Assembly: GCA_949358305.1 (NCBI GenBank)
Contig: OX442316.1
Span: 5,706,001-5,766,000, forward strand
Length of the DNA stretch: 60,000 nt
From: Strigamia acuminata
Lineage: Eukaryota > Arthropoda > Chilopoda > Geophilomorpha > Linotaeniidae
Reading direction: 5' to 3'
Position numbers and translations under genes: made by a program
In this document: positions 35,616 to 46,693 of the stretch, piece after piece
Position numbering within the stretch: position 1 is the stretch's first letter
Layout: every line of letters starts with the position of its first letter
Notes under the pieces: model-generated
What the model was told of the DNA's origin: nothing
The model's database searches: none
The model's input: the letters and a program-made list of their open reading frames with translations, nothing else

Positions 35616-37270
35616 TTACTTGTTTTGCTCTGTTTTGACTTTTTCTACAGTTATTTTCTTGTAACTATATTTATGTACAACTAATTTCAACAATTTAACT
35701 GAAACATATGTAGAAATAAAAAAAATAACAATAATAAAAAGAAATACATCCAGTAAAAAGTACTGAAAAAAATATAGATCCTCGTCTCCAGTTTTTAAAT
35801 GATGAGCACCATTATGGCGAAGAACATATTCAACCCAATATGCTGCCTTATCCACTTGATTCTCAATAAACTCGTGAAATAATGCTGAATATTTCTTCAT
35901 ATTTTCTTTATAACTACAAATAAAGATTTTTATCAAATATATTTCTATAAAAACTAACTTGTTTACTTTTTATCGTTAAGGACTTTGTTTATTGCTTCAA
36001 ACATCGCAATACCAGAAATATTTTTAAAATCTAACTTTACTCCAATACCAATTTCTTCTACTCGAGCTACGTTTCCAGGTTGTTCGGCAAAAAGTGGTAT
36101 TGCTACTACCGGTACCGCATTGTAAACACTTTCTTGCAAACTCAGCATTCCACCGTGAGTAATAAACAGTTTGATTTTGGGATGACCTGTACATAATGCA
36201 AAAATAAATACTTTAATATTTCAAGCTTCAGATGAATATTACTAACCTAAAAGATCTTGTTGCGGTAACCACTTGGTGATTTTAACATTAGTCGGTAAAT
36301 CAACACGATCTACTTCGTATTTCCAAATAACATTCTGCTTTAAACGAGAAAAATATTGCAACAATTCCTGTACAATTTCTTCTGGCAAATTTTTCGATTC
36401 AGCATATGTTCCCATACTAAATAAAATAAATCCATCATTTCCAGCAGTTTGAATGAAATCTTCAAATTCTTTTGCAACAGGCTTCGCCTTCTTACACTGC
36501 ATGCCACCGACATCTTGAATTGATGGCACCGACGGACGAGGACTAGTAAGTACTGGATCGGCATTGGTAAGAATCAGAGAAACCTTCTTTTCTGCTTCAG
36601 ATAAAAGTGGATTTTCTGGCAAATTCTTTGCAATTATAGTTTGAATGAGCGGTATGCAATCACAGCGCATTATAACTCGAATAACAATCCATGCGATTGC
36701 GTTGTTGAAACGTTGAATAAAGTTCATTCTTGATCCCATTGAGATAATGTTTAATGGAATGAAAGATGGCGGTTGCGGAGTCGCAGTGTTAGTCCAAGGT
36801 ATAAGACTCGTAGCACTTTGCATTATAATAATGTTCCCGAAAAGTGGAGCAGTTGCTAGTGCACAATCATTATAAACATTGCTAACAATCACAAGGTCGA
36901 AGTGTTTGCGTTGTTTAAGCAACCGTTCAACCTCGGGATTTTGTAAATACGACTCGCACATTCCTGCGAGATAATACTTAAGTGACCTAAACTTCGGCAT
37001 AATTGATTTATCAAAATCAAGAAAAATGTTTTGGGCATTTTTTTGGAGATAAAATTGTCCTACTCGAATTTCACGAACATTTTGATGTGGCTCAGGTGAT
37101 GGAAAAGGTGACACAATTGTGATGTGATGATTTCGTTTCGCCAATTCAAGTATTAATGGATTGAAAACATTCCTATGACTTTTGGTTGCCACTGGCATTA
37201 AATAGAGGATTTTGGATCCACATGCAAGTGCGACGTTAAAAGAAATAACGAAGAAAAGAAATAAATTCAT
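35616..37270 (-). CDS. UDP-glycosyltransferase 3 of the array
   Basis: Exons 36247-37270, 35967-36186 and 35616-35913 give 513 residues. Signal peptide MNLFLFFVISFNVALACGS; catalytic-type His in ATKSHRNVF. The signature in exon 2 is normal, but the donor contact pair is EQ (FAEQPGN) instead of DQ. The third exon has the standard EYVLRHNGAHHL block, a Phe/Ile-rich membrane span, and a longer basic cytosolic tail (KYSYKKITVEKVKTEQNK). It is the most divergent intact member at the start of the acceptor domain, so its substrates probably differ. Role and topology are as for the other members. Confidence 0.91.
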
Positions 37271-37445
37271 TGTGTTGTGCTCGATGTCATCAACTTGTTC
37301 GATTGTCGACCCATAATCTCATCTTCAATACATGTGGTGTATTGATAAATAATGTACAAAGGTACTTAGTGATAGGACTTGCATTCTGATAAAGATGAAA
37401 AGGTAAATAATATCAACACACAACTCCCATAATATTACTATAATT

Positions 37446-39047
37446 TTATGTCATTATTTTAAATGAAATCCATATTAGAGTAGAGCATATAACAACCAGA
37501 CAAAATACAATATCTAATAGAAAATACTGGAAAAAATTCAACTCCTCTCCAGGACTTCGCAAAAGAGGAGCACCATCATGACGTATAACGTATTCCACCC
37601 AATAGGCAGCTTTTTCCACTTGATTCTCAGTGAAATCGCACAAAACAGCTGAATACTTCTTTGCATTTTCGGCGTAACTAAATATGTATAGTAACAAGGT
37701 ACAGTAACGATGCAAAACATAAAAAAACAAAGACTATCTTACCTTTTATCATTCAGGATTTTTGTTATAGCCGAATATAAACTTGCTTCTGAAATATTGG
37801 CCACATCTAATCTCACTGCAATGCCAATTTCCTCCAAACGGGCAGCATTTGCAGGTTGCTCTGCGAACAATGGTATAACCAGCGTTGGAACAGCATTATA
37901 AACGCTTTCCTGCAGACTCAACATTCCGCCGTGAGTAATAAAAAGACGCAATTTTGGATGGCCTAAAATCAATATTAAAATCTATAAGGAATATTTGATA
38001 ATTTTGTAAATATTTATTTATACCTAACAAATCTTTCTGTGGCAGCCATTTGGTTATTTTGATATTGGCAGTAAGAGTCTGATTCTCTTCTTCGCTCTTC
38101 CAAATAACGTGTTGTTTAAGTCGAGAAAAAGCGTTTAATATTCCATTTTTAACATCCTCAGGAATATACTTAACCTGCACAATCGAACCCAGACTAAATA
38201 AAATAAATCCATTTTCCCCAGAACTCTGAATAAAATCTTCAAACTCCTTCGGAAGTGGATTTGCCTTTTTGCAATTCAAGCCCCCTGCGCCTAGCAAGTT
38301 TGGTATCAATGGCCGCGGACTGGTAATCACTACATCCGCATTGGTAATTGTAAAAGAAACGTGTTTCCTGGCTTCGATAATCGACGGATTTTCTGGCAAG
38401 TGTTTTGCAATCACTGCTTGTATACGGGGAAGCAAATAGTAATCGTATAATAAACAATTTAGAAACCATGACACGGCATTATCCAAGCGTTGAAGGAAAC
38501 TCATTTTTGAGTCGTACGATCCAAATGCCCATGGCACGTAAGACGGTGACCGCGGAACAAAAGAAGGCATGGCAGAATAAAGACTAGACGAACTGTGATA
38601 GATGACATTTTTCCCCAAAAGAGGTGCAGTGGCGAGCGCACAATCGTTTAGAACTTGGCTGACAACGACGGCATCGAATTGCTTACCTCGTTTCAGTAAT
38701 TTTTTAACTTCAGGATCTGTTAAGTAGATCTCGCATGTCGGCGCGACGAAAGGCAAATATGATGGTAAAATATGATTTCCAGTCGATACGAACACCCGTT
38801 TATAAAATTCCTGAGTATCGGGGTGTTTGGTTTCTTTTAAAACTATTTCTGTGACATTTTGTCGAAACGAATGAGGCGAAAACGCGAAAGAAGATACGAC
38901 TGTAACATGGTGGCCTCGTTCAGCCAATTCGGAAATCAAAGGACCAAAAACATATTCATGACTTTGAGATTGTAACGGCATTAAGTAGAGAATTTTGTAT
39001 CCGTGTATGATGTTAATTAAGTACACGTAAATTATAGCTAACTTCAT
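37446..39047 (-). CDS. UDP-glycosyltransferase 4 of the array
   Basis: Exons 38024-39047, 37743-37962 and 37446-37677 give 491 residues. I start at the ATG at 39047 (MKLAIIYVYLINIIHGYK), since the upstream in-frame ATG would put a hydrophilic stretch before the signal peptide. Catalytic-type His is in QSQSHEYVF. The signature reads FITHGGMLSLQESVYNAVPT, and the donor pair is EQ (FAEQPAN). The third exon is the shortest of the array, with almost no cytosolic tail after the span. Part of its first exon, in decayed form, recurs at about 41690-42180. Confidence 0.91.
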
Positions 39048-39239
39048 TTTTTTTCCTTGTAATATGTACTGTAACTCCACTTACAAGTTAATCTTACCTA
39101 AAAGTTATCTTTAATAAATTGACATTTGTCAAGATAATACTTGAAAATGTGTAAAGGTGACTTTGGACGTTTTTATCCCAACAGAAATATCTATAAATTT
39201 ATTTGTCTCAACTTAATTGTAATGCTAGTTTTTTCTTGT

Positions 39240-40910
39240 TTACTGTTTTTTCTTTTGATCAGGTTTTTCAATTGCTACTTTTTTACAACGACAAAATTTA
39301 CGTACGGCAGATTTACCCAATTTGACCGTAACCCATATTACAACGAACAAAATAGCTAGTAGAAAAGCAATAACATCCAGTAAAAAGTATTGAATAAAAT
39401 TCATGTCTTCTCCGTGATTTCTCAAATGATGAGCTCCATCATGGCGAATAACGTATTCTACCCAATAGGCTGCCTTTTCAGCTTGATTTTCAATAAAATC
39501 ACGAAATACAACTGAATACTTCTTCATGTTTTCTGCATAACTACAAAGCAAATAAAAATTTCTTTATTTAAGACAAAAATAACAAATTTAATTTTAAAAA
39601 AAATTTTTACCGTTTATCATCCAGAACTTTTGTAACAGCCTCATACAAGCTAGTCTCTGTAATATTCTTCGGAAATAACGCCACTCCGATACCAATTTCC
39701 TCCACACGGGCAACATTTCCCGGTTGCTCCGCAAACAACGGCACAGCCACCAGCGGCACGGCATTGTAAACGCTCTCCTGTAAACTCAACAGCCCACCGT
39801 GGGTTATAAAAAGCCTTATTTTTGGATGACCTAACGTCCCAAATCAACATTAAAATTTCAAAATATTAAATTAATAACCAGGTTACCTAAAATATCCTGC
39901 TGAGGCAACCATTTCGCAATTTTAATATTCTTCGGAAGGTTTTCAAACTCTTCTTCATACTTCCAAATTACGTGTTGCTTAAGTCTCGACAGTGCATTTA
40001 TTATTCCCTTTTTGACTTGATCGGGCATGTCTTTGGATTGCATGTTTGTTCCCAAGCTGAACAATATAAACCCGTTCTCTCCCGAACTCTGAATAAAATC
40101 TTCAAATTCCTTAGGAACCGGTTGAGCTTTTTTGCAATGCATGCCGCCTACATTCACTATATTCGGTACCGACGGACGTGGACTGACATTCACAGGATCC
40201 GCATTAGTAAGACTAAAAGAAACTTGTTTCCTAGCTTCCATAATCGAAGGGTTCGCAGGCAAGTGTTTTGCAATTATTCCTTGAATGTGAGGAATAATAT
40301 AATAGTCCATTATCAATGGAACCACGAACCACATCGCGGCATTGTCCAAACGTTGAAAAAAATTCATTTTCGACCCGTACGGTGACATACTAAGAGGCAC
40401 GTACGAGGGGGGTTGTGGAGCACTAGATGGAAGCCAAGGCATAAGGCTGGAAGTACTGAAATACATGATATTTTTCCCCAAAAGCGGAGCAGTTGCGAGG
40501 GCGCAATCGTTCATAACTTGGCTGACAATAACAAGATCAAATTGCTTACCCTGTTTGAGCAATGCTTTGATTTCCGGATTCGTTAGGTAGCCCTCGCAAC
40601 CTGCTGCCATGAAGAACTTGAAGGATGGAAATATTGGAATAATGTGAGTTCCAGCAGCAGCAAATACTTCTTTTGAAAAATCTTTGTAACTGTCGAGTAT
40701 GGTTTGTGTCATGATAATTTCGCGGACATTTTCTTGGGGTTGAGGTAATTTATAGCACGAGACGAGTGTTACTTGATGTCCTCGTTTGACTATTTCCGAA
40801 ATTGCGGGATTTGTAACGTACATGTGACTTTTCGATGCTGATGGCATCAAGAAAAGGATTTTATAGCTATGAATGGCTTGGATTAGACCGAGGAGAAGCA
40901 AAACCTTCAT
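39240..40910 (-). CDS. UDP-glycosyltransferase 5 of the array
   Basis: Exons 39887-40910, 39611-39830 and 39240-39540 give 514 residues. Signal peptide MKVLLLLGLIQAIHSYK; catalytic-type His in ASKSHMYV; signature GLLSLQESVYNAVPLVAVP; donor pair EQ (FAEQPGN). After the membrane span the tail ends DQKKKQ, with Lys at -3 and -4, the standard ER-retrieval signal. It is the closest intact relative of the broken copies at 42274-44962 and 55120-57664 and is the best reference for reading them. TGATAAC motifs stand about 75-90 bp upstream of the start. Confidence 0.92.
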
Positions 40911-41689
40911 TTTTAAGACGTGTTGAATGAATGTGATTTAATAAATCACTGACTATTTTATTGTATGTCATGAGACCACGTTTTGATAACCTTTTCGATG
41001 AGTGATAACAGGTAACGTTACACAATTAAACCTTTTAATTTTAGTTTTGGCTAAAATAGTGTCTAGATAAATTTGTTTTAAATCACTTGCTGTTGCTGAG
41101 TTTTTTTTATAATACACTATTAAAACATGTATAGGTTTACTAAATTAAATTAGCTAAATAAACCACAAATAAATGACTTCTTGATGTTGACTTGGCAAAT
41201 TGGTAATTTATAGATAAGATTTTATTCTATTGGTGTTATCTAGTGATAAAATAGCAATCGGGATTTTGTGCAACACGCCAGTTATCCTAAAAACTAATTT
41301 TAAAAAATGATTCCAAAGAATACATAAATTTATAAATAAAATATAAATATAATCACAAAATAATAATAAAAATATGAAGCTACCATGCAATATAAAACCA
41401 ACAGATAATCCTACAAGCCACCAAAGAGGCCAAAATGGATTTATTTTAAATAAGGAAAAAATAAAAATAATAAAATAAAATAAAAGAAAATTTAATAAAA
41501 TTGGTCCTTAGAAAAAAAGAGTAAAAATTTAATTGCATTGATTAATACATTATTAAACGAGCAGCTTATGAAATTTTTTTAAATAATCTAATTAATCTAC
41601 AGTAATTAAAAAAATACTTCGTATATTTGTTGTTATTAAGGTTTGAACATTAGAGGATAGTAAATGACGCAAATCAGAGAGACGAATGG
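40911..41689. other. Non-coding 5' flank of UGT 5, repeated elsewhere
   Basis: AT-rich DNA with no gene. It recurs as the 5' flank of the UGT pseudogene at 57665-58440, and, split by the MULE, at 44963-45198 plus 54918-55020. The flanks were thus duplicated together with the genes. Confidence 0.6.
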
Positions 41690-42180
41690 CAAAAATGATG
41701 AGAAAATATGGCTTACAGGCGAAACGAAAACCCGTCCACAAAATTCCTAAGAATCGGGGCAATTGCTTACATTTCTTTGATACTCTGGTCGAAACAAATG
41801 ATCCGAAAATGCGAAAGTGTAGGTGGGCTCGTTTCGCCGATTCGGAAATCAAAAGATCAAAAAAATATTTATGACTTGGAGATTTTCATGGCATTACGTA
41901 AAGAATTTTGTATCCTGTGAAAATTAAATAGCCCGGTTTGGTTGATGAACAAGAACATTAACTTTTAATACACACACAGCTGTCGTACACCGCCATTGAT
42001 ATACAGAAAGTGTCGCTTAGTAATGCAAGCGACGCCAAACGGAATTACAATAAAGAAAATAGAGCTTTTGGCCTTTCTCTTAAAACACATTTCCCACATA
42101 TCCGTGAATGATGTTAATAATGTACAATTAAACTATAGCAACCTTCATTTTTTTCCATGCAATAAGTCGAATATATGCAA
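41690..42180 (-). pseudogene. Decayed N-terminal UGT fragment, UGT 4-like
   Basis: Read on the minus strand, 42090-42180 resembles the start of UGT 4 (around its ATG and signal peptide). The part 41690-41930 resembles the following acceptor-domain codons (..AATTCCTAAGAATCGGGG.. against ..AATTCCTGAGTATCGGGG..). An unrelated stretch of about 170 bp separates the two. Frameshifts and stops abound and the rest of the gene is missing. It shows that a UGT 4-like copy was duplicated along with UGT 6 and then lost. Confidence 0.6.
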
Positions 42181-42273
42181 CTCCACTTAATCTTAGCTAA
42201 TAATTAGCCTATCTGGCAATGTGTTAACGTGAGTTTTAATGTTTAATTCTAAGGAAATTTCTTTCTTCTTTAA

Positions 42274-44962
42274 TTACTGTTCTTTCTTTTGATCAAGTTT
42301 TTCAATTGCTACTTTGTTAGAACGACAAAATTTACGTGCGACAGTTTTGCCCAATTTGACCGTAACCCATATTACAACGAACAAACTAGCTAGTAGAAAA
42401 GCAATGACATCCAGTAAAAAGTATTAAATGAAATTCATATCTTCTCCGTGATTTCTCAAATGATGAGCTCCATCATGGCGAATAACATATTCTACCCAAT
42501 AGGCTGCCTTTTCAGCTTGATTTTCAATAAAATCACGAAATACAACTGAATACTTCTTTATGTTTTCTGCATAACTACAAAACAAATAAAATTTCTTCAT
42601 ATAAAAGAAAAATAACAAATTTAATTTTAAAAAAAAAAAAAAAAATTTTTACCGTTTATCATCCAAAACTTTTGTAACAGCCTCATCATACAAGCTAGTC
42701 TCTGTAATATTCTTTGGAAATAACGCCACTCCGATACCATTTTCCTCCATACGGGCAACATTTCCCGATTGCTCCGCAAAAAACGGTACGGCCACCAGCG
42801 GCACGGCATTGTAAACACTCTCCTGTAAACTCAACAGCCCACCATGGGTTATAAAAAGCCTTATTTTTGGATGACCTAACGTCCCAAATCAACATTAAAA
42901 TTGCAAAACATTAAATTAATAACCTGTTCACCTAAAATATCCTGCTGAGGCAACCATTTCGCAATTTTAATATTTTTCGGAAGGTTTTCAAGCTCTTCTT
43001 CATACTTCCAAATAACGTGCTGTTTAAGTCTCGACAGTGCATTTATTATTCCTTTTTTAACTTGATCGGGCATGGATTTGGATTGCATGTTTGTTCCCAA
43101 GCTGAACAATATAAACCCGTTCTCTCCCGAACTTGTCGCGCTCAACTCGGTCTATCGCTAATACGTGGTATGAGTCACTCTCTAATCTCGCAATACCGCT
43201 TTAATCAAGCGGTTACCCAAAGAATGTGAAACGGCAAACAGTGTAAAAGGTAAATATAATAAATGTATTTATTATACGGGAATGTACAGTTAAAAGGGAA
43301 TAAAATATGTAAGGGAATAAAAAGGTAAAAGGTTGAGGTGTATGAAGTTGGCGGGAAACTGGTCGAGGTCGTCCTTTGTTGGCGCTCTGGATCCAAGATG
43401 GCGTCCGCGTGGCAACGTGGTGTCGTCTTGGGCCGGCGTGGCAATGAATGGCGTCCTCGTCTCACGTTTCTCGTTCGGTCCTTCGGGCTCACGCTGGTCG
43501 GGCGCGAGTGAATGCCTGAAAGGTCTTACTTCGGCTGTTGTCTAGGTTTAGGGTTTTGTTTAGGTGTCCGGCGATCACACAGCGGCGGACGCTTGGTGGT
43601 TCCCGGCGAAACACACAGCGGCGGGAACGCTCGTCGTGGTTACTGCAATTTAGGCTTGTGCGACCGTTTGTCTGCACAACTCGCTAAATTGGAGTAGGGT
43701 TACTATTTCTAGCTGGCTTGCTAAAATAGTGTGGTAATCTTATTTCGCAGGTTACTCTGCGGAGGTTAACACAAATCAATCGTACTCACGTTGGAAGTCC
43801 CTTGTCCTAGGTCACTCCTGAAGTCTTTATACTTAGGCTTGATCGTTGTAGGACGTTTGGCTTTTACGTGTATCTTGGTTGATTTTTGTGTTGGTTCTGC
43901 CCGCTCAGTACAAGGCACATTCCTTTGCACAAAGCGGGGGGGGGGGGTGACAGGTGACTAAAGCCACCCAATGGTGGAGAAGACGAATCTCCCCCACTCC
44001 CCCAGGGCAGACGCCCGTCCATTGACTGGATGTCAATGCTCTGAGGGAAGGGGGGCGCGCGTGCGACTCCCCTTCTTTACCCGTATGTAGGCCACGAGAG
44101 AAACTCTTCGTGCCCCACCCCAGTCGGGTCACCACAAACTCTCAATAAAATCTTCAAATTCCTTAGGAACTGGTTGAGCTTTTCTGCAATGCATGCCGCC
44201 TACATCCACTATATTCGGTACCGACGGACGTGGACTGACATTCACAGGATCCGCATTAGTAAGAGTAAAAGAAACTTGTTTCCTTACTTCTACAATCGAA
44301 GGGTTCGCAGGCAAGTGTTTTGCAATCACTCTTTGAAGGCAAGGAACAATATAATAGTCCATTATCAATGGAACCACGAACCACGTCACGGCATTGTCCA
44401 AACGTTGGAAAAAATTCATTTTCGACCCGTGCGGTGAGAGACTAAAAGGCACGTACGAGGGGGGTTGTGGACCACTAGATGGAAGCCAAGGCATAAAGCT
44501 GGAAGTACTGAAATACATGATATTTTTCCCCAAAAGTGGAGCAGTTGCGAGGGCGCAATCGTTCATAACTTGGCTGACAATAACAAGGTCAAATTGCTTA
44601 CCCTGTTTGAGCAATCCTTTAATTTCCGGATTCGTTATGTAAGCCTCGCAAGATGATGCCATGAAGAACTTGAAGAATAGAAATAGTGGAATAACGTGAG
44701 TTCCAGCAGCAGTAAATACTTCTTTTGAAAAATCTTTGAAATCGTCGAGTATGGTTTTTGTTATAATAATTTCGCGGACATTTTTTTGGGGTTGAGGTAA
44801 TTTAAAACACGAGACGAATGTTACTTGATGTCCTCGTTTGACTATTTCCGAAATTGCAGGATATGCAACGTACGTGTGACTCTTCGATGCTGCTGGCATC
44901 AAGAAAAGGATTTTGTAGCTGTGGATGGCTTGGATTAGGCCGAGGAGGACCAAAACCTTCAT
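42274..44962 (-). pseudogene. UDP-glycosyltransferase 6, broken by solo LTR and nonsense codon
   Basis: The exon layout follows UGT 5: exon 1 at 44962-44141 and 43133-42932, exon 2 at 42875-42653, exon 3 at 42574-42274. Exon 1 is split by a 1,003-bp solo LTR with a 4-bp target duplication. Without it the exon would be exactly 1,024 nt, as in UGT 3, 4 and 5. Exon 2 has one extra codon (SLYDEAV against SLYEAV). Exon 3 has TAA at 42424-42426 where UGT 5 has Gln, which removes the membrane span. The donor pair is EQ with a changed neighbour (FAEQSGN). The reading frame is otherwise open, so inactivation looks recent. The ATG at 44962 precedes an intact signal peptide. Confidence 0.85.
43134..44136 (-). 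mobile_element. Solo LTR, Ty3/gypsy-like
   Basis: The insert starts TGTCGCGC and ends CCACA on the plus strand (TGTGGTGACCCGACTGG read on the minus strand, a common gypsy LTR start). It is flanked by AACT at 43130-43133 and 44137-44140. A 4-bp target duplication and TG..CA ends fit gypsy integrase. No internal gag-pol remains, so it arose by LTR-LTR recombination. Orientation is judged from the end sequence only. Confidence 0.8.
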
Positions 44963-45190
44963 TTTTAAGACGTGTTGAATCACGGACACAATGTCAAAGG
45001 TTGAATGAATGTGATTTAATAAATCACTGACTTTTTTATTGTATGTCAAGAGACCAGGTTTTGATAACCTTTTCAATGAGTGATTACATAAAACGTTACA
45101 TAATTAACCTTTAAATTTTTAGTTTTGGTTAAAATAATGTCTGGATAAATTTATTTTAAATTACTTGCTTAGTTTTTTTTATAATGCACT

Positions 45191-45198
45191 ATTAAAAC
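45191..45198. repeat. Left 8-bp target duplication of the MULE
   Basis: ATTAAAAC, repeated at 54918-54925. UGT 5's flank has a single ATTAAAAC at the matching place (near 41119), confirming the empty site. Confidence 0.85.
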
Positions 45199-45206
45199 GG
45201 TGCACG

Positions 45207-45475
45207 ACGTTGCCAGCGTCTAAGGCTGCCAGCGTCTATATTTTTAGCTTTTGTTGATTATATATATTTTTTTGCCAGCTTATTGGGTTTCAGCGTCTAA
45301 AATAAATGAATAAAAAAATTTATATTTAGTTTTTTGCCAGCCTGGTTATTGCCAGCGTCTACACTGCCAGCGTTTATAGTGCCAGCGTTTTTTCTGCCAG
45401 CGTCTCTATTTGCCAGCGTTTATTCTGCCAGCGTCTGTCTTTGCCAGCGTTTCGACCGCCAGCGTCCGTTGTTGC
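45207..45475 (+). repeat. Iterated TGCCAGCGT(C/T)T motifs in the MULE 5' end
   Basis: Ten exact GCCAGCGT motifs, eight of them packed at about 14-17 bp spacing from 45350 to 45470. The likely role is transposase binding (inferred). Confidence 0.85.
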
Positions 45476-45599
45476 GTAACGTACGCGTCGCATACACGCG
45501 AACGTGACACGTCGCGAAAACGTTTCTAGTTGACGCCACATATATAAAGGCAGGCGATTTAATATTATTTTCATTTCCATCTTCCACATTCGACTCACC

Positions 45600-46074
45600 A
45601 TGACTGGAGTATTGCGAACAACCCAAATCACTCGATTCAACACACCTGTTGGCCATGCCGGTCGCTACCATTGGTACGACGAAACGTTTTTTCGATATCG
45701 GGAGGGAAACCAACCCAAAAATCCAGATTCCACGCACAAGTTCTTACGTTGTTTACAACCCAATTGTCTCGCACGAGGATATGTTTTGGCGAATGAGAGT
45801 TTCCTCCACATCACCACAGAACATTGCAGAACATGCATTGGTAGTTCTCAGCTTGAAGTCTTAAAACAGCAGTTCCGTGAGCGCCTCATTGAACGCTGCC
45901 GGAATCTGCCCCCAGCCGCTCGTTTTAGAAGCCAACAATATGACATTGTTTCGGCCGAGTTTCCGAGCTATGTCGCAGCAGCTGTGCCGTTTGCCTCGAT
46001 GACATCGCTTCTGAGTACGCATGCCAAGCCGAAACTACCCGATGTTGCGACCATCACCGAATTAGTGGATTTAT
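45600..46074 (+). pseudogene. MULE transposase, N-terminal part with FLYWCH-type zinc finger
   Basis: The ATG at 45600 follows a TATA box by about 55 bp. The 158 codons before the copia insertion contain a FLYWCH/WRKY-like finger (YHWYDETFFRYR, then FLRCLQPNCLARGYV and HITTEHC), giving the C-x4-C and H-x-C pattern. Such fingers bind DNA in many MULE transposases and in host factors derived from them. The frame runs into the copia LTR at 46075 and resumes in the same phase after 52899, with no other lesion seen at the join. Confidence 0.8.
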
Positions 46075-46647
46075 TGTGGTGGTATGCTGCAAAAACAGCA
46101 CAGACTAGGCAGTGGAAACGCTTAAAAATAAGCCAACACGCACGATATAGCACGCACGAGACGTGCGGCGCGTCGTGTACGCGAATTCGAGCCGGTTCTG
46201 GTCGAATTTGCGTGGTGTCTGCACTTATCTACGTGCAGACACAAGAAACAAATTATTTATAAACAAAATAAACGATTTATTAACCTAAAACTTACGAAAA
46301 CAGGATTGAAAAGCACAGGAGCACACTTAGCAGTGTGCGTCGCCATCTTGGAATAAAAGGGAGTGCGCTCTGGTGACAGAAGCGAGCGACTCACAGGTAT
46401 AAACAGATAGGCGATGCATGATGCCCAGTGTGTTAAGACACAGTTAATGCAGGCACCATGCATTTCCCTTACAACATAAAGTAAATATACGGAAATAAAC
46501 TGGTAACAACCAGTTAAGTAGGAAATAAACACCAAATCATTTGGGGAAAGGAAATATAACGACCAATGATGTGAAAAAGTTCAGGTAGCGTCATTACGCA
46601 TCGAAAAAGCGTTAAATAAACGTCCGAAGTGGTTTCAAGGACCAACA
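46075..46647 (-). repeat. copia 3' LTR
   Basis: 573 bp, matching 52322-52894. AATAAA-type signals are present in the minus-strand reading. Confidence 0.93.
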
Positions 46648-46660
46648 ATTCCCTCCTTCG
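46648..46660 (-). promoter_or_regulatory. copia polypurine tract
   Basis: GAAGGAGGGAATT on the minus strand, directly upstream of the 3' LTR. It would prime plus-strand synthesis. Confidence 0.75.
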
Positions 46661-46693
46661 ATGTGCAATGTCGATATTAACAGTTCGATGAAA

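Noticed and set aside
43205-43545. Open frames of 70-95 codons inside the solo LTR
   Set aside because: They show no gag or pol resemblance and lie in a segment whose TG..CA ends and target duplication mark it as an LTR.
46257-46535. 92-codon frame found in both copia LTRs
   Set aside because: It is duplicated only because the LTRs are duplicated; no similarity to known LTR-encoded proteins.
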